Origin: an uncultured Collinsella sp.
GTDB lineage: Bacteria; Actinomycetota; Coriobacteriia; Coriobacteriales; Coriobacteriaceae
DNA length: 14,906 nucleotides
Direction: 5' to 3'
Assembly: GCA_900549085.1 (NCBI GenBank)
Contig: URMO01000048.1
Location: 1-14,906, forward strand
Below, one piece after another: positions 7,155 through 13,903 of the stretch. The notes under the pieces are model-generated. The model made no database searches and was not told the origin of the DNA. It saw only the letters and a program-made list of their open reading frames with translations. The first letter of the stretch is position 1; the number at the start of each line of letters is the position of its first letter. The position numbers and the translations under genes were made by a program.

Positions 7155-7973
7155 ATGGCTGAGATGACGCTCGAGGGTGTGGACGCTCGTCCCGAGGACT
7201 CCGCATTTGCCCTAGGCCGCGTGCATTCAATCGAGACGATGGGAACGGTCGACGGTCCCGGCATCCGCTTTGTAGTGTTTGTCCAGGGCTGTCCCATGCG
7301 CTGCGCGTATTGCCACAATCCCGATACCTGGTCTGTTCACGGCGGCACCATGGTGACCGTCGAGCACCTCATGGACGAGTTCCAGAGTAACCATGAGTTT
7401 TACCGCAGCGGCGGAATTACGGTTTCGGGTGGCGAGCCGCTCCTGCAGCCCGACTTTTTGGCCGATCTGTTCCGTGCAATGCACAGCAATCCCGATGGTC
7501 GCGTGCATACCTGCCTTGACAGCTGCGGATATGCGTTTGATCCCAACCACCCCGAGAAGTTCGATGCTGTCCTCAACGAGACCGACATGGTGCTGCTCGA
7601 CATTAAGCACGCCGATCCGGTTGAGCATAAAAAGCTGACCGGTTGCGATCCCGCACGCATCCTGGCGTTTGGCGATGAGCTGGCGCGTCGCAGGATCAAG
7701 GTCGTTATCCGTCACGTGGTGGTGCCGGGCATTACCGACACGGTGGAGGAGTGCGAGGCACTCGGTCGCCTGATTGCCCCGTGGCATAACGTGGTGGGCT
7801 TGGAAATGCTGCCGTATCACACGATGGGCGTCGTCAAGTACGAGCAACTGGGCATTCCCTATAAGCTTGAGGGCGTGCCCCAGATGGATACCGCGCGCAT
7901 GCCCGAGCTGCGCAATGCCGTTATGACCGGCATGAAAAAGCGCCGCACGGAACTCAAAAACGCCATCGGCTAG
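7155..7973 (+). CDS. pflA: Pyruvate formate-lyase activating enzyme (radical SAM)
   Basis: A 272-residue radical SAM enzyme that installs the glycyl radical on pyruvate formate-lyase under anaerobic conditions. The [4Fe-4S] motif CPMRCAYC (Cys46, Cys50, Cys53) is followed by HNPDTW, typical of PflA; upstream is GTVDGPGIRFVVFVQG and downstream the GGE motif SGGEPLLQPDF (91-101) used for SAM binding. The C-terminal part has the expected PYHTMGVVKY segment. I chose ATG 7155 because AGAGGCAAGG (7137-7146) lies 8 nt before it; ATG 7134 has no ribosome site. The lyase gene pflB is not in this window. Activators of other glycyl-radical enzymes are similar, but the motifs fit PflA best. Confidence 0.9.
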   Translation: MAEMTLEGVDARPEDSAFALGRVHSIETMGTVDGPGIRFVVFVQGCPMRCAYCHNPDTWSVHGGTMVTVEHLMDEFQSNHEFYRSGGITVSGGEPLLQPDFLADLFRAMHSNPDGRVHTCLDSCGYAFDPNHPEKFDAVLNETDMVLLDIKHADPVEHKKLTGCDPARILAFGDELARRRIKVVIRHVVVPGITDTVEECEALGRLIAPWHNVVGLEMLPYHTMGVVKYEQLGIPYKLEGVPQMDTARMPELRNAVMTGMKKRRTELKNAIG

Positions 7974-7988
7974 CGAGCCATATTCGCT

Positions 7989-8030
7989 CCCCAAAGGCAC
8001 TCATTGGGGACAGACTTAAATGAGTGCCCC
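7989..8030. repeat. REP-like fragment with GGGGACAGACTT core
   Basis: GGCACTCATT (7996-8005) pairs with AATGAGTGCC (8019-8028), and CCCCAA (7989-7994) can instead pair with TTGGGG (8004-8009), so two hairpins compete. The GGGGACAGACTT core (8006-8017) matches what I recall of intergenic REP repeats linked to REP-associated tyrosine transposases in many bacteria. That family link is from memory; the hairpins are seen directly. It may also serve as pflA's transcript end. Confidence 0.5.
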
Positions 8031-8064
8031 TGAGCACCAAGTTGATTGCCAAAGAGCCCCGTCA

Positions 8065-8131
8065 AGTTGCGGTGGAATAGTTCTTGTTTTTCGGCTTATG
8101 CCGCCCAAATAGGAACTATTCCACCGCAACT
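8065..8131. repeat. Long hairpin element with perfect 19-bp arms (MITE/REP-like)
   Basis: AGTTGCGGTGGAATAGTTC (8065-8083) is exactly repeated in reverse complement at 8113-8131. Pairing continues inward for 6 more pairs (two G-U), and an inner CGGC-TTAT-GCCG hairpin (8092-8103) caps it, giving a structure of 67 nt. CCGCCCAAA (8101-8109) can alternatively pair with TTTGGGCGG (8136-8144). I believe I have seen this arm sequence repeatedly in Collinsella intergenic regions, but that is memory only. Confidence 0.7.
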
Positions 8132-8224
8132 GCGTTTTGGGCGGAGATGCGCAACAGAATCGCGCCATTTGGATAAATACGCTTGTGGTTTCTTTAAAGA
8201 CGCCTTAAACGCCGCTGAATATCT

Positions 8225-8252
8225 TTGGAAAGAAATGCCTGCTCGGTATTAT
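8225..8252 (+). promoter_or_regulatory. Promoter of the beta-lactamase-like gene
   Basis: TTGGAA (8225-8230), a 16-nt spacer and TATTAT (8247-8252) form a fair sigma-70-type promoter 37 nt before the start codon. Confidence 0.45.
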
Positions 8253-8289
8253 GCTGCTCGTATATGAACGGTAGCAGTCAGGAGACCAC

Positions 8290-9387
8290 GTGCGAAACAA
8301 CGCATCGCGGGACGAGTATATGCCGCAGCATAGCAGCAGATATGAGACGAAGGGCACGTCTTCGCGTGGCCTTGCCGACGCTCGCGTCCGCGTGACGAAG
8401 ATTGCCGCCATTGGGATGCTAACGTTGGCGATTATTATCCTCGGAATTACCGCCAAAACCTACGCGTCGGAGCGAATGGCACACTCAGATGCGTCAACGG
8501 TACAGACGCAAAACGAGAAGGCTTCAAAGTCCAAAGCGTCGGCAGATCTCAAGACGAGACTTTCGAAGGCGGACTTCAACGATATCCCTTCGGGTGATAC
8601 CGTTCAGACCTTCTCGTTGGTAGATAACAAGACTCCTACCTTGGAGGATGAGAGCCTTGCCTTGCTCCAGGATGCCCTGAGTCGGGCGCAGGAGCTAGGC
8701 GATGTGGGCGTGGTGTTCTACGACCTGTCAAGCGGCAAGGGCGTGACGTATAACCCCGATGTCGAGGTTTACGGCGCGAGTAGCTACAAGGCGCTCTATG
8801 CGTTGTACATCTGCGAATCTCTGGTCGAGACGGGTCAGGTTTCACTCGATGATTCCCTTGGCACCTATGGTGGCTACAACATGGGTTGGCAGACGGTGCG
8901 CGACCTGATCGAGGCCGCGATTGTTAATTCGGACAACGATTCGTTTATTGCGTTACGCGCGGCGTTTGACCGTGTCGGTTACGAGGATTGGATTGCCAGT
9001 CTTGGCATCGATTACGATACCGCACTCGATCCGATGAGTGATTTTCCCACCTATTGCCCGCGTACCTCGGCCAAGTTGTGGCGCGAGATGAGCGAGTATT
9101 TGAGCTGTGGCAGTGAGGCCTCCCAGTGGTTAGCTGAACTGCTGTCATCAACATCGCGCTCATTTATCCGTGATGGGATTGCCGACGAGCAGGTTTTGGT
9201 GCGCAACAAGGCGGGTTGGATTAGCGAGGATGGTTGCTATTCGACATGCGATGCGGGCCTTATCGACATCGATGGCTGTACCTATGTCATGAGCATCATG
9301 ACATCGATGCCATGGAGCGATTGCTCGAGTGAGCTGGTGGCTGCGATTGCTAAGGCGTTCTTTGATACGCGAGCTGCGCTGGCCTAG
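8290..9387 (+). CDS. Membrane-anchored class A beta-lactamase-fold serine hydrolase
   Basis: A 365-residue protein with a cytoplasmic, basic N-terminus, a single membrane segment at about residues 36-56 (IAAIGMLTLAIIILGITA), a Ser/Lys-rich linker, and an extracellular serine beta-lactamase-like domain from about 115. The three active-site motifs are readable: SxxK as S164-S-Y-K167, S214-D-N216, and K307-A-G309 in place of KTG. There is no obvious Glu166 omega-loop motif. GTG 8290 is the start, with AGGAG (8280-8284) 5 nt upstream. Related proteins in Gram-positive anaerobes are often labelled serine hydrolase or beta-lactamase class A, and may act on peptidoglycan rather than give resistance. 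Four to five cysteines in the outer domain are unusual. Fold sure; substrate unknown. Confidence 0.75.
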   Translation: MRNNASRDEYMPQHSSRYETKGTSSRGLADARVRVTKIAAIGMLTLAIIILGITAKTYASERMAHSDASTVQTQNEKASKSKASADLKTRLSKADFNDIPSGDTVQTFSLVDNKTPTLEDESLALLQDALSRAQELGDVGVVFYDLSSGKGVTYNPDVEVYGASSYKALYALYICESLVETGQVSLDDSLGTYGGYNMGWQTVRDLIEAAIVNSDNDSFIALRAAFDRVGYEDWIASLGIDYDTALDPMSDFPTYCPRTSAKLWREMSEYLSCGSEASQWLAELLSSTSRSFIRDGIADEQVLVRNKAGWISEDGCYSTCDAGLIDIDGCTYVMSIMTSMPWSDCSSELVAAIAKAFFDTRAALA

Positions 9388-9465
9388 CGTGTTCGTTTGG
9401 CGTTGGCAAACAAAATGCTGGTACCATACCGTGGTTGAGAATTTCGAATAGGTTTGGGGAATGGC

Positions 9466-10206
9466 ATGGCTACCATCGCGATTATCGGTGCGCTCGAAAA
9501 AGAGATCATGCAGATTAAGGAAGAGTTGGGCAACGTTTGCATGGTACAGGAGGCGGGCTTGAACGTTGTGACCGGCGGGCTCGACGGCCTGTCGATTGTC
9601 GCCACGACGGCGGGTATGGGCACGGTAAACGCTGCCGCCGCAACACAGCACCTCATTAGCAAGTATGCTCCACAGGCAGTTGTGTTTTCTGGTATCGCAG
9701 GTGGCCTGAATCCCAAGCTCCATATCGACGATGTCGTCATTGGCAAATGCCTGCGCTATCTAGATACCGATACCGCGCTTATCGCCGAGTCTGCACCGGG
9801 GCTCGAGGAGTTTGTCTCGACGCCTGCGCTGGTCGATATTGCCGCCGATGTGCTTGCTGAGCGTGGGTTTGTTGATGCTTCGACAAATGCGACCGCTTCG
9901 AACGAGGGCGCAAAGCAGTTCCTGGTCGGCACGATTGCCACGGGTAACCGCTTTGTGACGGGCGCCGCTATGCGCAATGATGCCATCGAGGCGACGCATG
10001 CCGATTGTGTCGGCATGGAGGGCGCGGCAATTGCCCATGTCGCAACCAAAAATGGTGTCGATTGCCTGGTGCTGCGTGCTATCAGCGATAATTGTGACGA
10101 GGCGTATGATGCGATTTGCGACCGCGAGTTCGATTTGTTCGAGTATGCGCGTGCCGCAAGCGATATCACGCTCGATATCGTTCGACGCATTGCCGCTGCG
10201 CAATAG
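9466..10206 (+). CDS. mtnN: 5'-methylthioadenosine/S-adenosylhomocysteine nucleosidase
   Basis: A 246-residue nucleosidase that removes adenine from methylthioadenosine and S-adenosylhomocysteine, recycling methionine and by-products of SAM-dependent reactions. The family's catalytic positions are visible: Glu11 in GALEKE, Met184-Glu185 in GMEGAAIAHV (ribose binding) and Asp208 in RAISDN. TTAGMGTVNAAAATQ and SGIAGGLNP (residues 47-61, 75-83) are the phosphorylase-superfamily core. The segment usually read as SGDxF is TGNRF here. ATG 9466 was chosen because GGGGA (9456-9460) lies 5 nt before it; the TTG at 9454 is less likely. The protein is cytosolic. It is followed at once by a small hairpin with T6 and then engB. 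Confidence 0.88.
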   Translation: MATIAIIGALEKEIMQIKEELGNVCMVQEAGLNVVTGGLDGLSIVATTAGMGTVNAAAATQHLISKYAPQAVVFSGIAGGLNPKLHIDDVVIGKCLRYLDTDTALIAESAPGLEEFVSTPALVDIAADVLAERGFVDASTNATASNEGAKQFLVGTIATGNRFVTGAAMRNDAIEATHADCVGMEGAAIAHVATKNGVDCLVLRAISDNCDEAYDAICDREFDLFEYARAASDITLDIVRRIAAAQ

Positions 10207-10216
10207 CGCGTTTTTT
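10198..10216 (+). terminator. Weak terminator overlapping the mtnN stop
   Basis: GCGC (10198-10201), loop AATA, GCGC (10206-10209), then G and TTTTTT (10211-10216). The stem is only 4-5 bp but the T-run is good; the mtnN stop codon lies in the loop and stem. It could be a leaky terminator before engB. Confidence 0.4.
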
Positions 10217-10243
10217 GCAAGATCCTACGACCAAGGAGTGTCC

Positions 10244-10834
10244 ATGGCCGATTCCATTAACTACCAGCTTGCCAAGTTCATCGCCAGCTACGGCAAGGTT
10301 TCGCAGATCCCCGAGTCCACCTGTCCCGAGGTGAGCTTCGTTGGCCGCTCAAATGTGGGCAAGTCGTCCATCATGAACAAGCTCTTTGGCCGCAAGAACC
10401 TGGTCAAGGTTTCGAGCACGCCGGGCAAGACGAGCAACATCAATTTCTTCGAGGCCGACGACGTGCACTTTGTCGACCTGCCGGGTTACGGTTTCGCCCG
10501 TCGCTCCAAGGCCGAGCGCGATCGTTGGGCCGAGCTCATCGGCGATTTCTTTGACTCCGAGCGTAGCTTTAACTTGGTCGTGTCGCTGGTGGATATTCGT
10601 CACGACCCGAGCAAGCTCGACCATGACATGATCGACTATCTGCAGGGCAACGAGTTCAACTTTATCGTCTGCCTCACCAAGGCCGACAAGCTCAGCCGCA
10701 CCCAACAGGCCCGCCAGGCAGCAGCCATCAATAAGCAGCTCAACGTCCCTGCCGAGAACGTGATCATCACAAGCTCCCAGACTGGCACCGGCATCGACGA
10801 GCTTAAGCGCCGCATTGCTGAGGCCTGCCTTTAG
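10244..10834 (+). CDS. engB: Ribosome-biogenesis GTP-binding protein EngB/YsxC
   Basis: A 196-residue GTPase needed for late assembly of the large ribosomal subunit. The G-motifs are complete: G1 GRSNVGKSS (residues 34-42), G2 around STPGKT (58-63), G3 DLPGYG (78-83), G4 TKAD (145-148), and SSQTGTGI near the end for G5. The length is typical. ATG 10244 has AAGGAG (10233-10238) 5 nt upstream; the frame is open for about 90 codons further upstream, overlapping mtnN, but that part is not EngB-like. It directly follows mtnN on the same strand. Confidence 0.93.
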   Translation: MADSINYQLAKFIASYGKVSQIPESTCPEVSFVGRSNVGKSSIMNKLFGRKNLVKVSSTPGKTSNINFFEADDVHFVDLPGYGFARRSKAERDRWAELIGDFFDSERSFNLVVSLVDIRHDPSKLDHDMIDYLQGNEFNFIVCLTKADKLSRTQQARQAAAINKQLNVPAENVIITSSQTGTGIDELKRRIAEACL

Positions 10835-10865
10835 TCAGGCTGCGGCCCCTCAAAAGCTCTCATCT

Positions 10866-10912
10866 ATATCACCTCAGTGATAGTTATTGGTAAACTATCA
10901 CTGAGGTGATAT
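10866..10912. promoter_or_regulatory. Twin-palindrome operator of the toxin-antitoxin operon
   Basis: Arms ATATCACCTCAGTGATAGTT (10866-10885) and its exact reverse complement (10893-10912) enclose a 7-nt loop ATTGGTA. Each arm also contains its own 16-bp near-palindrome, TATCACCTCAGTGATA (10867-10882) and TATCACTGAGGTGATA (10896-10911), with centres 29 bp apart. This is typical of two dimer sites for an Xre/Cro-type repressor. The downstream antitoxin-like gene has such a domain, so autorepression is likely. As RNA the 20-bp hairpin has no suitable T-run (only TTTGTTG follows), so termination of engB is less likely. Confidence 0.75.
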
Positions 10913-10927
10913 TTGTTGGAGGTCGAT

Positions 10928-11407
10928 ATGGAGCTTTGGCACGGGTCGGACGTTGTTGTCGATCATCCATCGTTGGATAAATGCAGGCAATTCAATGACT
11001 ATGGGCGCGGGTTTTATTGCACACCGCATGAGGAAATGGCAATGGAGTGGGCATGTCGGACCGAGTCTGATGGCATTGCCAATCGATATGAGCTTGATTT
11101 AGATGGCCTTGCGATTTTGGATTTGGAATCAGGTGAGTTCTCGATTCTCAACTGGCTTGCAATTCTGGCGAATAACAGAGAGTTCAATGTTTCAACGCCA
11201 GTAGCACGCGAGGGGCTTCGTTATCTACTGGATAACTGCCTGATTGATATTTCTCCCTATGACGTTATTCGAGGCTATCGTGCAGACGATTCCTATTTCT
11301 CGTTTGCAAGACAGTTCGTTAACGGCATGATTTCGCTCAGGCAACTGCAGCGCATTATGTTTTTGGGGGATTTGGGCATTCAGGTAGTGTCGAGAAAGTT
11401 GGTGTAA
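10928..11407 (+). pseudogene. DUF3990-type (ADP-ribosyltransferase-like) toxin, 5' fragment
   Basis: The first 152 codons of a toxin-like gene, then 7 codons and a stop (TAA 11405-11407) supplied by an inserted transposon. The start ATG 10928 has GGAGG (10918-10922) 5 nt upstream. LWHGS at the N-terminus (residues 3-7), DYGRGFYCT (24-32) with the following acidic helix EEMAMEWA, and PYDVIRGYRADDSYF (110-124) followed by FVNGMISLRQLQ (130-141) match what I know of DUF3990, a family placed in the ADP-ribosyltransferase superfamily and often found in toxin-antitoxin pairs. The usual C-terminal strand with an acidic residue lies in the separated 3' fragment, so this truncated protein is probably inactive. 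No direct knowledge of its target. Confidence 0.8.
11375..11383. repeat. Left target-site duplication of the IS256-type element
   Basis: GGCATTCAG, identical to 12855-12863, immediately outside the left end of the element. Nine bases is within the 8-9 bp typical of the IS256 family. In the toxin frame it encodes Gly-Ile-Gln in both places. Confidence 0.9.
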
Positions 11408-12854
11408 GGGCCCTTGCGGCCCCTGTGTCCGATATCCGGAATCAGTTGATATCCTAGGCCGCCTCCACGCTGTCGGTAAGTTCCAGGCTTGATTCGATCA
11501 TCTTCCTGGCCGCCTTCTCCAGCTCCGCCCAGTCGTGCTCGCCCGCGGCACCCATTCTGAACGCGGTGTCATGCATCTCGGCCATCTTCCTCTCCGAGAA
11601 GTAGCGCGAGCCGGACCATGTCTCGGCCTGGTCGCACATGACGGCGCCCACGAGCCTGAGCAGCGAACTCTCCGACGGGAAGACCTGCACCACGCGCGAG
11701 CGGCGCTTGATTTCCCTGTTGGCGCGCTCCTGCACGTTGTTGGTGCGCAGGCGCTTCCAGTGCGACGGCGGGAAGTCCAGGTACGCGAGCGCGTCGGGCT
11801 CCGCCTCCTCGAGCACCCTCGCCGCCCTCGGGCAGCACCCCTCCAGCATCTCGCACGCCGCGTGGTACATGGCCACGGCGGTGGCGGCGTCCCTGGCGCG
11901 GAAGACCGAGGAGACGATGCGCCCCACGCGGCGCCTCAGCTGCCAGGAGCCGGCCTCGCGCATGCAGTCGCGCATCAGGTGCACGGCGCATCGCTGCCAG
12001 GCCGCCCCCTGGAAGACCTCGCCTACGGCCCTGACCAGGCCCCCGTGGGCATCGGATACGACGAGCTCGGTGCCGGTCGCGCCGCGGTCGCGCAGCTTCC
12101 GCAGGAAACCGAGCCACGATTCGTGGGACTCCGTGTCCACCACGGACACCCCCAGCACCCGCCTCCAGCCGGACTCGTCGCAGCCTATCGCCGTGACCAC
12201 CGCGGTCGAAGCCACGCGGCCCCCGCGGCGGCACTTGACGTAGGTCGCGTCGAGCCAGATGTAGGGTATCGCGCGCGCATCGAGCGGCCCCTCCGCGAGG
12301 TCGGCTATCTCGGCGTCGAGGGTCGCGGCGATCGCGCTCACTCGGTCCCTGCCGAGCCTCTCGATGCCCATCTTCTCGGCTATCCTCTGCACCTTCCTGG
12401 TGCTGGTGCCGGTGGCGTACATCTCGGCCACCGCCGCGACGAGCGCGCGGTCGACGCGCTGGTAGCGCTCGAGGACGTCCTCGGGGAAGAAGCTGCCCGT
12501 CCTGAGCTTGGGGATTCTCAGGTTGAGCGTGCCCACGCACGTCTCGAGCGTGCGGTTGCGGTAGCCGTTCCTGCTGTTGGCCCCATCGCCGCAGAGCTGG
12601 TCGGCCTCCTCGTCCATGATGGCGTTGACCACCTGCTCGGCGAGCAGCCTGAGCAGCGACTGGATGTCGACCATCCCGTCGGTCGACCTCGGGATGGCGG
12701 CCTTATCCGGCATCGCGTCTGCTAATATCTCCATAGCGGTCCCTGTCCTTTCCCAGAACCTGTGTTATGTAGCAATTCCAGATTCTAGGACAGGGGCCGC
12801 TTGCGTTTGGCGGTCAGCCGTCGGCGCGCTTACACCAACATTTCCGACGCGATC
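11384..12854 (-). mobile_element. IS256-family insertion sequence, 1471 bp, complete
   Basis: The element runs between two copies of GGCATTCAG. The left end (11384-11408) and the reverse complement of the right end (12829-12854) share GTTGGTGTAAG exactly and a partly matching GTGTCG/GCGTCG outer segment. A subterminal inverted repeat GCGGCCCCTGT (11416-11426) recurs as ACAGGGGCCGC (12790-12800). A single full-length transposase gene lies on the minus strand. The element is visibly richer in GC than its surroundings. Intact ends, a perfect target duplication and an open transposase frame suggest a recent insertion. Confidence 0.9.
11454..12734 (-). CDS. IS256-family (MULE-type) transposase
   Basis: A 426-residue DDE transposase that cuts and moves the surrounding element. 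Catalytic residues are seen in the family motifs: Asp162 in WLDATYVKCR, Asp228 in VVSDAHGGL and Glu336 in NNVQERANREIKRR. CAVHLMRD (249-256) is the C-x2-H motif between the second Asp and the Glu. The N-terminal part (about 20-130) contains the DNA-binding region. Start ATG 12734 is preceded on the minus strand by AGGACAGGGA. The length is usual for the family and there is no frameshift or internal stop, so it is likely active. Its GC and third-position bias exceed those of the flanking toxin-antitoxin genes. Confidence 0.93.
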   Translation of the reverse strand: MEILADAMPDKAAIPRSTDGMVDIQSLLRLLAEQVVNAIMDEEADQLCGDGANSRNGYRNRTLETCVGTLNLRIPKLRTGSFFPEDVLERYQRVDRALVAAVAEMYATGTSTRKVQRIAEKMGIERLGRDRVSAIAATLDAEIADLAEGPLDARAIPYIWLDATYVKCRRGGRVASTAVVTAIGCDESGWRRVLGVSVVDTESHESWLGFLRKLRDRGATGTELVVSDAHGGLVRAVGEVFQGAAWQRCAVHLMRDCMREAGSWQLRRRVGRIVSSVFRARDAATAVAMYHAACEMLEGCCPRAARVLEEAEPDALAYLDFPPSHWKRLRTNNVQERANREIKRRSRVVQVFPSESSLLRLVGAVMCDQAETWSGSRYFSERKMAEMHDTAFRMGAAGEHDWAELEKAARKMIESSLELTDSVEAA

Positions 12855-12863
12855 GGCATTCAG
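12855..12863. repeat. Right target-site duplication of the IS256-type element
   Basis: Second copy of GGCATTCAG (first at 11375-11383), directly outside the right inverted repeat. Confidence 0.9.
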
Positions 12864-13091
12864 TATGCGCTTATGAGTGAGCGCGCGTTCTCGGCGATCA
12901 GGTTCCGCGATTGGAAGCAGGCCTCAGGAGCCGAGTTTTATCCCAAACGATTTGAGCGAGAACAGAACGCTCGACGAAAGTACCTGGATACGGTAAACGG
13001 ATTTGACACTGATGGTGTCGACATTAGGGATTTGATGGCAGGGAGGGTTGATTTAAATGATCAAAGAGTTAACGGATTGTGGGCCGAGTAG
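12864..13091 (+). pseudogene. DUF3990-type toxin, 3' fragment
   Basis: The last 75 codons and stop of the toxin gene cut by the insertion sequence. It continues from the right target duplication in the same reading frame as the 5' fragment, so the joined sequence reads ...FLGDLGIQ-YALMSERAFSAIRF..., 227 residues. The segment YALMSERAFSAIRF corresponds to the last strand and helix of DUF3990 proteins. About 50 further residues, rich in Arg and Asp, extend past the domain. The open frame continues leftward into the element to 12801, but those residues are transposon-derived. Its end overlaps the antitoxin-like gene by 35 nt. Confidence 0.8.
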
Positions 13092-13755
13092 GACATACCC
13101 CGTCTACTACCTCGAGGATGCAATGAACAACCTCGGCGACTGCTTTGACTATGCCGTTAACGATTATGGAGCAGAAGGATCAGAAGTTGCTGAACTCTTT
13201 TGCCTGAGCGGCGTAGCTCGCGAGTTCGAACGCGGCAACGCATGGGTAGTGTCGGGAAAATCGGGCGTTGAGCTGTTCGCGCTTATCGCCGAAAGGTCGG
13301 GCTATCAATCAAGGCCGATGCCAAATCGAACCTATCGATTCGAAAAGACACCGGAATATTGGACAGGCTGGATATTGGCATACCTTCAGTGGCGATTAGG
13401 AGAGTCTTTCGAAGACCTGCTGCATGTCGTTCCGTTTGACGCACTGCGCAACCTGTACTATCCCTGGCACGAAGCCTCGGAGGAACGCGTGGCGAGTCTT
13501 GTTTGCGATATAGCGAAGAAAGCGTCCAGGCAAACAAAACTTGCGTTAGCAAGAAAGAAGCTAAAGAAAACCCAACAAGACCTAGCATACGAATCGGGTG
13601 TGTCACTCCGCTCAATCCAAATGTACGAACAGCGCCAGAGAAACATCAATGAAGCCTCGGTAACAACCGTAAGAGCTATAGCAAAAGCCCTACACTGCAA
13701 CATCGAAGACCTCCTAGAACCAGTCTTCGAATACAAAGAAACCAGCGCCGCCTAA
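13057..13755 (+). CDS. Antitoxin-like protein with C-terminal Xre-type helix-turn-helix
   Basis: A 232-residue protein, probably the antitoxin and repressor of the broken DUF3990 toxin. The first 150 residues are an unnamed domain (YYLEDAMNNLGDCFDYAVND at 17-36; TPEYWTGWILAYLQWRLG at 98-115) that I recall beside toxins of this type and would be the toxin-neutralising part. Residues 162-222 form an Xre/Cro helix-turn-helix (LARKKLKKTQQDLAYESGVS, then SIQMYEQRQRNI) that fits the twin palindrome before the toxin. ATG 13057 lies inside the end of the toxin frame, with GGGAGGG (13041-13047) 9 nt upstream, so the two were translationally coupled. It is intact. The A-rich 3' third differs in composition from its neighbours, a sign of transfer. 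Confidence 0.75.
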   Translation: MIKELTDCGPSRTYPVYYLEDAMNNLGDCFDYAVNDYGAEGSEVAELFCLSGVAREFERGNAWVVSGKSGVELFALIAERSGYQSRPMPNRTYRFEKTPEYWTGWILAYLQWRLGESFEDLLHVVPFDALRNLYYPWHEASEERVASLVCDIAKKASRQTKLALARKKLKKTQQDLAYESGVSLRSIQMYEQRQRNINEASVTTVRAIAKALHCNIEDLLEPVFEYKETSAA

Positions 13756-13903
13756 ACCAATATATTGCCAAGGTTTGTATCTAGTAAGCGCTCCTTACCA
13801 GCAAGAGTCCCTACCAATAGATAGCGGCTTAAAGGGCCGAAATCGTATGAATGGCGTTGCGACTTCCAAATGGGTGACTGCTGCTTGAAAAGCTATAGAA
13901 ATA
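13756..13903. other. Intergenic region between convergent transcripts
   Basis: No gene is seen. A small 5-bp hairpin (GTAAG 13784-13788, CTTAC 13794-13798) has no T-run, so I find no good terminator for the antitoxin-like gene. Confidence 0.4.

Larger units (their letters stand above)
7974..8289. other. 316-bp repeat-rich intergenic spacer
   Basis: No coding sequence with a ribosome site is visible. The spacer holds a REP-like fragment (7989-8030), a 67-nt hairpin with perfect 19-bp outer arms (8065-8131) and the promoter of the next gene (8225-8252). An open frame at 8046-8267 runs through the hairpin arms and has no ribosome site, so I do not count it as a gene. Confidence 0.7.

Noticed and set aside
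8046..8267. 73-codon frame between pflA and the beta-lactamase-like gene
   Set aside because: It runs through both arms of the 67-nt hairpin and the promoter, and no ribosome site precedes it.
9977..10243. Upstream extension of engB
   Set aside because: It overlaps mtnN by over 200 nt and does not resemble EngB; ATG 10244 has AAGGAG at proper spacing.
10820..10850. Terminator after engB
   Set aside because: GCCTG/CAGGC and GAGGCC/GGCCCCTC can pair weakly, but there is no T-run, so I do not list it as a terminator.
11535..12725. 396-codon plus-strand frame opposite the transposase
   Set aside because: The composition is Arg/His/Leu/Gly-rich shadow coding; the minus strand carries the complete DDE transposase.
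12801..12854. N-terminal extension of the 3' toxin fragment
   Set aside because: These 18 codons are the right end of the insertion sequence, not original gene sequence, and have no ribosome site.
13283..13736. Minus-strand frames opposite the antitoxin-like gene
   Set aside because: They have no ribosome sites and the plus strand shows a clear helix-turn-helix protein.
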